Origin: Acidobacteriaceae bacterium
GTDB taxonomy: Bacteria; Acidobacteriota; Terriglobia; Terriglobales; Acidobacteriaceae
Assembly (NCBI GenBank): GCA_013361705.1
Contig: JABFXN010000144.1
Span: forward strand, 1-33,995
Reading direction: 5' to 3'
DNA: 33,995 nt
Shown here: in pieces, positions 24,560 to 33,408 of the stretch
Layout of the letters: every line of letters starts with the position of its first letter
Position numbering within the stretch: the first letter of the stretch is position 1
Notes under the pieces: generated by a model
The model's input: only the letters and a program-made list of their open reading frames with translations
What the model was told of the DNA's origin: nothing
Database searches by the model: none
Position numbers and translations under genes: made by a program

Positions 24560-26179
24560 TCAAAACGTGCTTAGACGAATTCGGACTACGGTGTTCTGGC
24601 TGCGGTGGAAGTTCAGGCCACGATCGGTCTGATCGCCGTTCCACAACCGTTTCGCCTTCCAGGTGCCATTAACGTACTCGCCTTCTTCGGCACTGAGTAT
24701 CTGCATCCGGAGCCCCGGAAGCCGATCGGGAACGTGGAACGCAACGCTGGACTCGACGCCCGTTACCAGGAATTCGTTGGGACCAAGTTGTGCGACGAGC
24801 GCTCGGCCGGAGTGATCAGGAGTGCCAGGTGCATGGCGGCCGTCCTGCTGCGGGAATCCAAAGCGGACGGAGGCCTTCCAGGGACCGAAATCGAGCTCCT
24901 GCTCAGCCTGTCCTGGAAGTTCCACCGAGGTCTTCAGCTTTCCTTCAAAGTTGAGTTTGGCGAGTTCATCCGCCATCGGTCCCAGCAGAGCATAGTTCCG
25001 GGTGTGAGCCTTCGGTCCGTCATCTTTGCCGAAGGTCCAGCCGGTCTCGTCCACACCGAACGGCGAGAAACCGATAGCTCCATGGCCTAAAGCCTGGAAC
25101 AGATAAGGCGCGTAGCTGTCGCCATTGCCAGTCTCAGGAATCCACAGTGCATTGTCCGGGCGAGCATAGGCGTCGAGCACACTTTTGTAGAAACCAGGAT
25201 CGTCGGAGTAGATGTCCGGACCGATGACATCGATCGACGGTGCAAGAGCCTTCCAGAGTGGAAGCATCGCTACGGTTGGCCCGCCGGAGGGATAACCGAT
25301 GCCTGGATTGCGTACCTGGCGTTCGGGAAGCTCTCCGATGGGATAGGCCAGCCAGACATTGCAGTACATGGGAATGTTGAACTCGTGCTTCCCGGCTGCG
25401 GCGATCTCATTGACGTAACGAGCCTGGTAGTAGGCCTGGAAGGTTTCGTCCGCATCACCGCCGAATACTTCAAACCAGGTGCCGGGCTGTTTGTGCAGCG
25501 CGTTGACGAGATCCGTGGGAACAGCGCCGGCGAACTCGCGGTTCGACGCTTCGGAGAAGTCGCGTGGCGTGCCGATGTTCCCGGACTCGTTTTCGACCTG
25601 CACAAAGATCACGGTGTGATCCTTGCTGTCGATCTCTGCCAGATGATGCATCATCGCCGCAAAGGCTCGCTTGTCAGCCTCGAGGTTGGTGCGGGACTGC
25701 GCGGAAAGGACATCCAGAGGTTCACCCGACCGATTGATCACCCGTGCGTACTTCTTCGGATCTTCCTTCACCCACTGCGGCACATAGTGCATGTTGCCGT
25801 TCTTCCAGGTGCCGAACCAGAGGATGACCAGATGCATGTTATGCTCGCGGCTTTGGCGCACCAGCATGTCTACAGAGGAGAAATCGAACTTGCCGGGGGT
25901 TGGCTCCATCTGCTCCCAATAGATCGGAGCTTCGATGGTATTGGTATGCATGCGCTCCAGAGCAGGCCAGACCTGCGGCATGGTGTCAGGCCATGTGCTG
26001 GAGTTATTGATCTGCGCTCCCAGTACCAGAAACGGTTTGCCGTTTACCAGAAGGGCGTGACGTCCGTCCTGCTCAACGACCTTCGGCGCTGGGACTGCCT
26101 GGGCCTGCGGTGCGGCCTGCGGGACAAATACCAGCGTGGCTGCAAGCGCGAGGGTCAAGCAAGTGGCAGAGATAGGCAT
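24560..26179 (-). CDS. GH35-type beta-galactosidase with DUF5597-like C-terminus
   Basis: A 539-residue exported glycoside hydrolase. A signal peptide spans ~1-27. The clan-A barrel (~40-370) has the GH35/GH42-like opening LVNGKPFLVLGAQINNSSTWP, acid/base Glu198 in FVQVENESG (the last Glu of the GH35 E-N-E motif) and nucleophile Glu349 in LWIPETGNG. The remainder (~395-539) is a beta domain resembling DUF5597, usual for this bacterial subgroup of GH35. Expected action is release of terminal beta-galactose from oligosaccharides in the periplasm. GGAG seven bases upstream fixes ATG 26179. It starts 29 bases after the TPR gene and is probably co-transcribed with it. With GH36 and GH43 in the same window it points to a galactose/arabinose-rich substrate. 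Confidence 0.9.
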   Translation of the reverse strand: MPISATCLTLALAATLVFVPQAAPQAQAVPAPKVVEQDGRHALLVNGKPFLVLGAQINNSSTWPDTMPQVWPALERMHTNTIEAPIYWEQMEPTPGKFDFSSVDMLVRQSREHNMHLVILWFGTWKNGNMHYVPQWVKEDPKKYARVINRSGEPLDVLSAQSRTNLEADKRAFAAMMHHLAEIDSKDHTVIFVQVENESGNIGTPRDFSEASNREFAGAVPTDLVNALHKQPGTWFEVFGGDADETFQAYYQARYVNEIAAAGKHEFNIPMYCNVWLAYPIGELPERQVRNPGIGYPSGGPTVAMLPLWKALAPSIDVIGPDIYSDDPGFYKSVLDAYARPDNALWIPETGNGDSYAPYLFQALGHGAIGFSPFGVDETGWTFGKDDGPKAHTRNYALLGPMADELAKLNFEGKLKTSVELPGQAEQELDFGPWKASVRFGFPQQDGRHAPGTPDHSGRALVAQLGPNEFLVTGVESSVAFHVPDRLPGLRMQILSAEEGEYVNGTWKAKRLWNGDQTDRGLNFHRSQNTVVRIRLSTF

Positions 26180-26208
26180 GCGATAGCTCCTGTCAGAGAA
26201 AGATGGAT

Positions 26209-27642
26209 TTAGTTCTTTGCAGTCAGGAAAGTAATCACTTCCTGCATGCGCCGGTTGTTTTCGTCTTTGGATTGCTGGGCGTACTTCTGCTGTAATGCGA
26301 TCTCCGCCTGTGCCTTGTCCCCTTTTCCGAGACGTACATAGGCGCGTGAGAGACGGTAGTGCGCTTCAGGAAATGCGGGACGCTGTTCGACAGCGTGCTC
26401 CAGGGATGCCGCACTTTCATCCCACTGATTTCTGCTCTGCTGCAGCACACCCAGCTCATACCAGGCATCGGCAAGCCTTGGGTCCGCCTTCAGGGAGTGC
26501 TGTAACAGGGATTCCGCTCTTGCGGTATCGCGCGTATCGGTTGCTTGATGAAGAATACTGCTTGCAGCGTAGAGTGATGCCATTGCATTCTCAGGGTGGG
26601 CATCGGCAAAGGCCTGCAATGTATCGCAACCGGTAACAGAGGTACTGGTTGCGGCCTCGCAGCTTCTGCCAAGTAGCTCCGCGGCGGTGGCGTTTTGCGG
26701 AGAGCGCTGCAGCACCGCCTGAAAGGGCTGAGCAGCCAGATCGTAACTGTGGTTGCCAAAGTATGCGATGCCGAGCCCCATCTGCAGTAGCTCGCTTGAT
26801 GGATACTTCGAAACTCCATACTTGAAGATTTCGATCGCTGAATCAAAGGCCCAGTGCTGCAACATCTCATTGCCAAAGCCGAAGATCATGGGCTCGGAGG
26901 GATCCAGCTGCGCGGCGAGCCGAAAGTGCTTCACCGCCTCGGTATAGTTCCCTGTCTTCTCTTCCGACTCGGCAAGAATCTCTTGCGCGGGCGCGGACTT
27001 GAGAGCTTCAGGGGACGATGCAAGCAGGTCCTTTGCCTTGGCCGGCTGGCCGCTCTTCAGCAGGGCTGTTGCCCAATCGATCCGCATGTCTAAATTTGCC
27101 GCAGCATTGCTCGCTCGCAACACCGCATTCGCCTTTTCGAAAGATGCGGCGGCGGCGGCGAACTCGTCCCGCTGCATCTGCACGGCGGCAAGCGCCAGGT
27201 GATAGTCAGACTTTGCGGGAGCGCGCTTTACGAGGTCGCTAAAGATCTCTTCGGCGCGTTTCGTGTTGACGGACTTCATCGCAGCAACGCCGAGATTGAA
27301 AGCAATGGCAGCATCGTTTCTGTTCTGAGTATGCGCACGCTCCAGGAACGGCACTGCAGCGATGTTATCGCCGGAGTCTGCCAATGCCATACCGGCGGCC
27401 GCCTGAAGTTCCGTTTGACACGGATAGGTCTGCGCAAGCTTTACCAGCTGGGGTTTTGCCTGTTCGAGATCGCCCTTGTTATAGCTTTCAAGCGCATTGC
27501 GAGCCAAAGCGACATCCGCCGGCGAAAGAGCGTTCCCGGAACAGGTAGCAGGATGCACCGTACGCTTCGCCGTCGTCTGTCCATACAACGTCAGAGGCAC
27601 ACTACACAGCAGAAGCACGGCGGCTTTTGAAACAGATCTCAC
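26209..27642 (-). CDS. Exported TPR-repeat protein
   Basis: A 477-residue protein with a signal peptide (~1-21, ending LYGQ) followed by a nearly continuous array of tetratricopeptide-type helices. Recognisable units include ALESYNKGDLEQAKPQLVKLAQTYP, AIAFNLGVAAMKSVNTKRAEEIFSDLVKRAP, AWYELGVLQQSRNQWDESAASLEHAVEQRP and AHYRLSRAYVRLGKGDKAQAEI. It has no catalytic motif and is probably a periplasmic scaffold. TPR proteins of this kind commonly sit next to TonB receptors and CRTAC1 proteins in Acidobacteriota. The start is a GTG at 27642 with only a weak GGAC upstream. It follows the receptor gene by 87 bp, across a strong stem-loop. Confidence 0.87.
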   Translation of the reverse strand: MRSVSKAAVLLLCSVPLTLYGQTTAKRTVHPATCSGNALSPADVALARNALESYNKGDLEQAKPQLVKLAQTYPCQTELQAAAGMALADSGDNIAAVPFLERAHTQNRNDAAIAFNLGVAAMKSVNTKRAEEIFSDLVKRAPAKSDYHLALAAVQMQRDEFAAAAASFEKANAVLRASNAAANLDMRIDWATALLKSGQPAKAKDLLASSPEALKSAPAQEILAESEEKTGNYTEAVKHFRLAAQLDPSEPMIFGFGNEMLQHWAFDSAIEIFKYGVSKYPSSELLQMGLGIAYFGNHSYDLAAQPFQAVLQRSPQNATAAELLGRSCEAATSTSVTGCDTLQAFADAHPENAMASLYAASSILHQATDTRDTARAESLLQHSLKADPRLADAWYELGVLQQSRNQWDESAASLEHAVEQRPAFPEAHYRLSRAYVRLGKGDKAQAEIALQQKYAQQSKDENNRRMQEVITFLTAKN

Positions 27643-27676
27643 AGGGTCCGGGAATAATTAGATGGCTTAAGACTGC

Positions 27677-27711
27677 GATGTGCAGCCGGACTGTTCATCC
27701 GGCTGCACATC
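27677..27711 (-). terminator. 14-bp stem-loop after the TonB receptor gene
   Basis: Arms 27677-27690 and 27698-27711 are exact reverse complements of 14 bases (GATGTGCAGCCGGA) with a 7-base loop, 19 bases beyond the receptor stop. The minus-strand downstream flank is GCAGTCTT, so the T-tract is poor. It may act as an attenuator or 3'-end stabiliser that lowers expression of the downstream TPR/GH35 genes relative to the receptor. Confidence 0.55.
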
Positions 27712-27729
27712 ATTGTATGAAACCGCAGG

Positions 27730-30700
27730 TTAGAAGTTGATCTTGCCCGCGAACTGCCAGAACCGCGAGTCTGGGTAGAACTGACCCAAGCTGCGGGCGG
27801 AGGTAATCTGTCCGCCACCGGATCCGATGTTGGCATCGGGGTTGCCGTAGGCAGGCGTGTTCAACAGGTTGAAGTAGTCAGCACGAAGCTGGAGGTTCGT
27901 CCCCTCGCGCCAGATGTTGAAGGTCTTGAAGAGTGAGCCATTGATGCGCTGGTATCCCGGGCCGTAGACCGAGTTACGTGGCGAACCAAGATAGGGCAGT
28001 GCCGCGGATCCGGTGATGACAGAACCAGAAGCAACTGCAGGAGGATTGATGAAGGAGCAGGGGTTATACCAGTGCGTGGGCGTCCGTACCTGAGCCGCAC
28101 ACGCTACGGTATCGGTACGGCGCGAATCCGCCGAGCCACCAGCAGCGAACGGATCGCGAACCGCAATCGGATGCGCCGTTCCACCGGCCTGGGTGCTCAC
28201 GTTGGTGTTCATGCTGAATGGATTACCCGTCTGCGCGATGAACGTCAAACTGTTCGTCCATCCCCCGAAGACAACGTCCATCAGACCATGATGATTGCCA
28301 TACTTCTTGCCGACGCCGTACGGGAAAGCATACGAGCCGTTGAGCGCAAAGCGCTGGCGCACATCGAAGGGTGAGTTGCTCCAGTCCGGACCCAGGCCGA
28401 TCAGGTTCGGATTCCGGAAGCCGGCGTCGCCGCGGCTGCCCAGCGGAGTCGGAGCATTATCAAGAGCATGCGACCAGGTATAGCTCGCCAGGAAGCTAAG
28501 GCCGTTGTGCATGTGCTGATCGAGTTTTGCCTGCAGCGAGTTGTAGCTGGAACCTCCAGCGTACGAGCTGTAGGCGGTACCGTTGATTCCCGGGAAGGGC
28601 TTGTAGTTGGTTGTGTTCTGGCCGGATGCGAGCAGCGCTGTCGATCCGTTCTTATCCGGGAAAACAATGAGGTGACGTGAGTTGGAGCCCACATACGCCA
28701 ATCCCGCAGAGAGCGTGGGAGAGATCGCATACTCGGTTGAGAGGTTGAACTGCTGGCTGTACGGCGTCTTCACCTGAGCATCCGATCCGCGCAGACTCGG
28801 GTTAGAAACCGAATTCTGCAAACCGGCGGCGATAGCGGCAGAGAAGCCATTTTCCAACGTAATACCGTTGTTACGGCAGCTTGTCGTGCTGCAGGATCCA
28901 TACAGTGTTGTGGAGTTATATCCCGACTCGAACATGAACGGATAGTTCAGGCCGAGGTTGGGATAGTATCCCGCGCTCTCGAGACCGCCGTAGAAGAGAC
29001 CATAGCCCGCCCGCAATACCAGCTTCTCCGACGCCTTGTAGGCGATGCCGAAGCGGGGTGCGAAGTTGGTCTTCTGCGGTTGAATCAGGAAGCGGTTATC
29101 GGAGTAGGCGATGTTGATGCGGTTGGCCGCCATCGTGTTCGTGAAGCTGCTTGCCAGTGATACATTCCGCTTGGAGCTCGGAAGATAGTAGGTGCCCGTT
29201 CCTGAGTTGGGACCAATTGTGTTCACGACAAAAGCCGCCTGGTTATCGTGACGTTCCATGTAAGGCTGCGCATACTCGTAGCGCAGGCCAAGGTTCAGAG
29301 TAACCCGCTGTGAAATCTTCCAGTCATCCTGGAAGTACGCCGCACGAATCCACCGGACATCATCCGTGGTGGCGATGTTGGTAAGTGCTGCGGTGTCCAT
29401 GTTGTTGGTAAGGAAGTCCGCAACGCCGGAACCCGTGTATGCGATTCCGCCGGTCGTGGGCGAACCCGCTCCCGCCGTAAACTTACCGCTGTAGCTGTAG
29501 GTACCGCGGGGTTCGATGGGCTGAAGCGTCGAGAAACGAATGCGCTGGAAGTTAATGCCGGTGCGGAAGCTGTGGTTGCCGACAATCTTGGTGACATTGT
29601 CCAGAATCTGATAGACGTTCTGATGCTCGTCGGTTGGCGTCCAGGTCGGTGTGCCAAATCCGGTGATACCACTTATCCCAACATTAGGCAGACCGCCATT
29701 CGTGGAGCCTCCCGGAATACCGCCAAGTCCAATGCTGGCCGCAAGATTCGCGTTCGACGCGTTCGGCTGCGTGAACCCGAAGTTACCGTAGTTGTAGCCG
29801 AAGCGCGCTTCATTGACGAAGCTCGAGTTGAAGACGTGCGTCCAGCTTGCTGCCAGAGCTTCTGAGAGGTTGACAATGTTGCCAGTGTCGCCGAAACCAC
29901 CGCCATCCAGAACTGGTCCCAGGAGTGGCGCACGGGTGCCCGGAGTATCGGAGTAGCTGACACGAATGAACGCCTGGTCGCTCTTGGTAGCGTTGTAATC
30001 AGCACGGATATCGAACTGGGTTGTGTTATCGATCGCGTTTCGGTTGCTGAAATAGTTGTTCGAGATCCGGCCGTTCAGACTCTGATTTGCTACCGGATAC
30101 ATATTCAGAATCTTCAGCGCAGTGGCATTGATCTGGCTTGCGCAGAGGACATTGTTCTGGCCATTGCAGCTCATCGGCGTGGCGATGTTGCCTGAGTTCG
30201 GCTGCACCAATTGGACGGGGTTACTATTTCCGGTTTTGGTGGTGTCCAGAAGCTCTGAGAAGTTGCCCTGGCGCATCAGCGTCGTCGGTACGGAGACGTT
30301 GCTGCTCTCGCCGAAGATGATGCGATTCGCTTCCACGTCGCCAAAGAGGAAGAGCTTGTCTTTGAGGATCGGGAAGCCCAGCGTGCCGCCGAACTGATTC
30401 TGACGGTACTTGGGAACTACACGATTGCCAAACGACGACCACTCATGGATATCGAAGGCATCGTTACGGATATATTCCCAGGCCGAACCGTGAATCTTGT
30501 TGGTACCGGACTTCACCGATACGTTGACGACTGCGCCGGCCGAGTGGCCGTATTCCGCGCTGTAGGCGCCGGTCTGCACCTTGAACTCAGCCAGTGCCTC
30601 CGGTGGAGGCTTCACGCTGTACGAAGCTCCGTTGAAGAAGTCCACAACGTTCACGTTGTTATCGACACCGTCCAGAAGGAAGTTGTTCTGCTCGGACCGC

Positions 30701-31278
30701 ATGCCGTTGGCGGAGAAGTCGCCCTTACCCGAACCGCGCGAACCATTACCGGGAGCAATGCCGGCTGCGAGCTGCGCGATGAAGACGTAGTTACGTCCGT
30801 TCAGCGGTGTGTCGACGATGGTCTGCGCTTCAATAACCTGTCCCGTCGAACCGTCACCGGTCTGCAGGAGAGGCGCTTCCGTCGTTACAACGACCGTCTC
30901 TTCCGCTCCGACCTGAAGTGCGATGTCCACGGTCGCGCGTTCAGCGACGTGGAGCTGAATGTTTTCCTGTTGCTTGGTGGAAAAACCGGAGGCCGTAACT
31001 TTCACGGAGTATTTGCCGATTTTGATGGGAGAGAAGGTGTAGGTTCCTCTGGAGTCCGTTCTGTCCGTCAGGACGAATCCCGTATCCACGTTCGTTACAG
31101 TCACCGTCGCATTCGGGACTGCAGCGCCTGAAGGATCCGAGACGGTGCCTGTGATGGCACCCTGGTCGACCTGAGCGTACAGAGGATGAGTTGCCAGAGA
31201 AACAAGTGCGAGAAGCATGGATAGTACCCATGCCATACCTCGCCGCGTGCAGAGTTGGTTAACTGCGCGTGCGTTCAT
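27730..31278 (-). CDS. TonB-dependent receptor with carboxypeptidase-regulatory-like N-domain
   Basis: An 1182-residue outer-membrane protein of the large acidobacterial TonB-receptor type. The signal peptide is 1-35 (ending PLYA). A carboxypeptidase-regulatory-like Ig domain covers ~38-125 (GAITGTVSDPSGAAVPNATVTVTN..T.SRGTYTFS). A plug domain follows at ~140-260 (TPLNGRNY, QNNFLLDGVDNNVN, EYGHSAGAVVNVSVKSGTN), then a long beta-barrel with many aromatic-rich strands and terminal Phe (FAGKINF). Such receptors import oligosaccharides, functioning as SusC analogues without an obvious SusD partner; none is seen here. ATG 31278 has GAGGGG eight bases upstream. Its 229-bp leader holds five CG-centred palindromes, so it is probably the main regulated promoter of the locus. 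Confidence 0.94.
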   Translation of the reverse strand: MNARAVNQLCTRRGMAWVLSMLLALVSLATHPLYAQVDQGAITGTVSDPSGAAVPNATVTVTNVDTGFVLTDRTDSRGTYTFSPIKIGKYSVKVTASGFSTKQQENIQLHVAERATVDIALQVGAEETVVVTTEAPLLQTGDGSTGQVIEAQTIVDTPLNGRNYVFIAQLAAGIAPGNGSRGSGKGDFSANGMRSEQNNFLLDGVDNNVNVVDFFNGASYSVKPPPEALAEFKVQTGAYSAEYGHSAGAVVNVSVKSGTNKIHGSAWEYIRNDAFDIHEWSSFGNRVVPKYRQNQFGGTLGFPILKDKLFLFGDVEANRIIFGESSNVSVPTTLMRQGNFSELLDTTKTGNSNPVQLVQPNSGNIATPMSCNGQNNVLCASQINATALKILNMYPVANQSLNGRISNNYFSNRNAIDNTTQFDIRADYNATKSDQAFIRVSYSDTPGTRAPLLGPVLDGGGFGDTGNIVNLSEALAASWTHVFNSSFVNEARFGYNYGNFGFTQPNASNANLAASIGLGGIPGGSTNGGLPNVGISGITGFGTPTWTPTDEHQNVYQILDNVTKIVGNHSFRTGINFQRIRFSTLQPIEPRGTYSYSGKFTAGAGSPTTGGIAYTGSGVADFLTNNMDTAALTNIATTDDVRWIRAAYFQDDWKISQRVTLNLGLRYEYAQPYMERHDNQAAFVVNTIGPNSGTGTYYLPSSKRNVSLASSFTNTMAANRINIAYSDNRFLIQPQKTNFAPRFGIAYKASEKLVLRAGYGLFYGGLESAGYYPNLGLNYPFMFESGYNSTTLYGSCSTTSCRNNGITLENGFSAAIAAGLQNSVSNPSLRGSDAQVKTPYSQQFNLSTEYAISPTLSAGLAYVGSNSRHLIVFPDKNGSTALLASGQNTTNYKPFPGINGTAYSSYAGGSSYNSLQAKLDQHMHNGLSFLASYTWSHALDNAPTPLGSRGDAGFRNPNLIGLGPDWSNSPFDVRQRFALNGSYAFPYGVGKKYGNHHGLMDVVFGGWTNSLTFIAQTGNPFSMNTNVSTQAGGTAHPIAVRDPFAAGGSADSRRTDTVACAAQVRTPTHWYNPCSFINPPAVASGSVITGSAALPYLGSPRNSVYGPGYQRINGSLFKTFNIWREGTNLQLRADYFNLLNTPAYGNPDANIGSGGGQITSARSLGQFYPDSRFWQFAGKINF

Positions 31279-31313
31279 GCGTTTTGCCCCTCGAATGGAA
31301 AAGCTGCTGCTTT

Positions 31314-31354
31314 GTTTGAATCCGGATTCATAGAGTGTTTGAATCCGGATTCAT
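31314..31354. promoter_or_regulatory. Tandem palindromic operators, TonB receptor leader
   Basis: The 18 bases GTTTGAATCCGGATTCAT occur exactly at 31314-31331 and 31337-31354, a 23-bp period. Each contains the perfect 14-bp palindrome TGAATCCGGATTCA with a central CG. Located 36-76 bp upstream of the receptor ATG, they are well placed for repressor binding over the promoter or early transcript. Confidence 0.7.
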
Positions 31355-31364
31355 CTAATAGCGA

Positions 31365-31376
31365 GAAAACGTTATC
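31365..31376. promoter_or_regulatory. LacI-type operator candidate
   Basis: GAAAACGTTATC is a CG-centred near-palindrome with one mismatched pair, of the AAAACGTTTT class typical of LacI-family sites. It lies ~90 bp upstream of the TonB receptor start. Confidence 0.4.
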
Positions 31377-31409
31377 CGCGTTGCTAAACCTATGTCAAGA
31401 AATCTTTTA

Positions 31410-31421
31410 TGAGACGTTTCA
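31410..31421. promoter_or_regulatory. LacI-type operator candidate
   Basis: TGAGACGTTTCA differs at one base from the perfect palindrome TGAAACGTTTCA. Its reverse complement TGAAACGTCTCA shares the ACGTCTC half with the palindrome at 31458-31467. Confidence 0.45.
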
Positions 31422-31457
31422 AACGATCGAATTAGTTCACGGATCGAAGTTAGACAG

Positions 31458-31467
31458 GAGACGTCTC
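31458..31467. promoter_or_regulatory. Palindrome, TonB receptor leader
   Basis: GAGACGTCTC is a perfect 10-bp palindrome about 47 bp from the related site at 31410-31421. It lies ~180 bp upstream of the receptor ATG and 41 bp after the CRTAC1 stop. Confidence 0.4.
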
Positions 31468-31507
31468 AACAAAACGGTGCGTTTAACGACATAAACAAAA
31501 AAGTGCG

Positions 31508-33238
31508 CTATTTCGCGGGTTCTTCGACGCGAAGCACCTGATCCGCACTTACATGCTGTAGGTGTTGCCGGATGCCGCTCGGCCAAAGAATCTCTACGTC
31601 TGCTTCCGTACTTTCGCCCAGACCGAAATGAACCCGCTTGTCGCTGCTGGAGAGATACGAGCCCGCAGTAGTCACCGTGGCGTACTGCGATTGGCCGTGA
31701 CATATCACGTGCACATTGGCCCCGATTGCGTCGCGATTCGAGGTATGACCTACGAGAAGCAGCCTCAGCCAGTGATTGCCGGACTCTGTCCGATTCAAGA
31801 TGAGATGCGCAGGCCCGTCGTTGGTCGAGACCACCGCATCGAGACGGCCGTCATTATCGAAGTCTCCGAGCGCCAGTCCCCTTCCCACCCACGGTTCACG
31901 AAAGACTGCTCCAGCTTCGGACGAAACATCAACGAACTTTCCTGCGCCAACATTATGGGCAAGCAGCATCGGCTCACGGTAGTGAAGCTGCGGGAAGTTC
32001 AGCTCCACATTGTCCAGGTCATGTCCCTGGGCCACGATCAGGTCTTTGCGGCCATCGTTGTCGTAATCAAAGAAGCGCAGACCCCAGCCGGAGCGCAGTA
32101 ACGTCATCTTCGCGATGCCGGAGCTGTAGGTGTCGTAGTTGAAGGAACCATCGCCGTTGTTGCGATAGAGCGCATACTTCTGCATCGCGAGGTTCGTGAT
32201 AACCAGGTCCGGAAGACCGTCGTTGTCATAGTCTTCGAAGTCGATCCCCATGCCCGCGTAGGTCTTCCCTTCACTGTCTACGGCAATCTCCGCCGTGAGA
32301 CCGATCTCGCTGAACTTGTCCCCGTCATTCCGGTAGAGGAACTCAAACATGGAGTCGTTCGCAATCGCCAGATCGACCTTGCCATCACGATTGAAATCCG
32401 CAAGCGCAATCCCCAGGCCTTTCGCCGGCTTGTCGAGGCCGAAAGCAACGGCCTTCTCTGTAAACGTCCCATCCCCGTTGTTGCGATAGACCAATGGGCG
32501 AATCGCCGGGAAGATATCGGGATGGCAGTAGGCGCGATAGCCCTCGCGATGCTCTCCACACCAGACGTCCTCAAAGTCCCAATGCACATATCGCAGCGCG
32601 ACCAGGTCGAGCTTGCCATCGTTATCGAGGTCGACCCACGCTGCAGCGGTATACCAGGTATCACCCTGCGCAGCCGCACCGCCCGTGCCGGACTTTTCCG
32701 TCACATCCGTAAAAGTGCCATCGCCATTGTTGCGGTAGAGGCGATTGCCCCCATACGCCGTCACATAGAGATCTTCAAACCCATCGTTGTCGAAGTCTCC
32801 GACGGCAACCCCCATGCCATAGCCAATGCCTTTCAAGCCGGCGCGCTCGGTCACGTCTTCAAAGCTGCCGTCGCTTTTCTGGTGATAGAGGCGATTCCAG
32901 TCCTCCGGCCCCTTCTTTTGCGGTATGGTCCCCTTCGGCGCGGGGTTCGGCACGGATGCACCGTTCACGAAGAAGATATCGAGACGGCCATCGTTGTCAT
33001 AGTCAAAAGCTGCGACACCGGAGCCTATCGTTTCCAGAATGTACTTGTGAGATGAGTGGTAAGCACGCGCCTGAAAATTGGGCTTGAGCCGGTCAGTGGC
33101 GTCGATAAAGTTCGCATGTTCCGCGGGAGTCTTAGTTTTGGAGCCTGCTCCAGGAGCTTGTCCTGCAAGATTCGTCGTTCCACAACTCAGAGAGAGAAGC
33201 AATCCAAACACAGCGAAATTCGGCGGAAGTACCCGCAT
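31508..33238 (-). CDS. CRTAC1-type protein: FG-GAP/VCBS repeats with ASPIC/UnbV domain
   Basis: A 576-residue exported protein. After a signal peptide (~1-27) there are seven calcium-binding D-x-D-x-D-G type repeats (DYDNDGRLDIFFVNG, DFDNDGFEDLYVT, DLDNDGKLDLVAL, DFNRDGKVDLAIA, DYDNDGLPDLVIT, DYDNDGRKDLIVA, DFDNDGRLDAVVS), expected to form an integrin-like seven-bladed propeller. The C-terminus (~485-575) is an ASPIC/UnbV domain (NHWLRLLLVGHTSNRDAIGANV, GSYLSSSDKRVHFGLGE, VEILWPSG). These proteins are extracellular or periplasmic and of unsettled function, probably binding carbohydrate or protein. AGGG ten bases upstream supports ATG 33238. It precedes the TonB receptor gene in the same direction but across 229 bp of operator-rich DNA, so each probably has its own promoter. 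Confidence 0.92.
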   Translation of the reverse strand: MRVLPPNFAVFGLLLSLSCGTTNLAGQAPGAGSKTKTPAEHANFIDATDRLKPNFQARAYHSSHKYILETIGSGVAAFDYDNDGRLDIFFVNGASVPNPAPKGTIPQKKGPEDWNRLYHQKSDGSFEDVTERAGLKGIGYGMGVAVGDFDNDGFEDLYVTAYGGNRLYRNNGDGTFTDVTEKSGTGGAAAQGDTWYTAAAWVDLDNDGKLDLVALRYVHWDFEDVWCGEHREGYRAYCHPDIFPAIRPLVYRNNGDGTFTEKAVAFGLDKPAKGLGIALADFNRDGKVDLAIANDSMFEFLYRNDGDKFSEIGLTAEIAVDSEGKTYAGMGIDFEDYDNDGLPDLVITNLAMQKYALYRNNGDGSFNYDTYSSGIAKMTLLRSGWGLRFFDYDNDGRKDLIVAQGHDLDNVELNFPQLHYREPMLLAHNVGAGKFVDVSSEAGAVFREPWVGRGLALGDFDNDGRLDAVVSTNDGPAHLILNRTESGNHWLRLLLVGHTSNRDAIGANVHVICHGQSQYATVTTAGSYLSSSDKRVHFGLGESTEADVEILWPSGIRQHLQHVSADQVLRVEEPAK

Positions 33239-33408
33239 AGACGATCAGCCCTTATCGATAGAGATTTCATTGAGGCGGGAAGCTTCCCAGCCTCACGCAG
33301 AGTCATGGCTCTGAGGGTGAATCTGCGCAGCTATCGTAGCAGGATGCGGTCGATGCGGGTAAACGGTGTACGCTTCCTAAGCCAGATGCTTGGGACAAGA
33401 GAGCCGGG

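Noticed and set aside
31314-31354. CRISPR-like tandem repeat
   Set aside because: Only two 18-base units with a 5-base spacer; the palindromic core and promoter position fit operators.
33150-33238. Lipoprotein signal on the CRTAC1 protein
   Set aside because: A Cys follows the hydrophobic segment, but the preceding Ser-Leu-Ser does not fit the lipobox.
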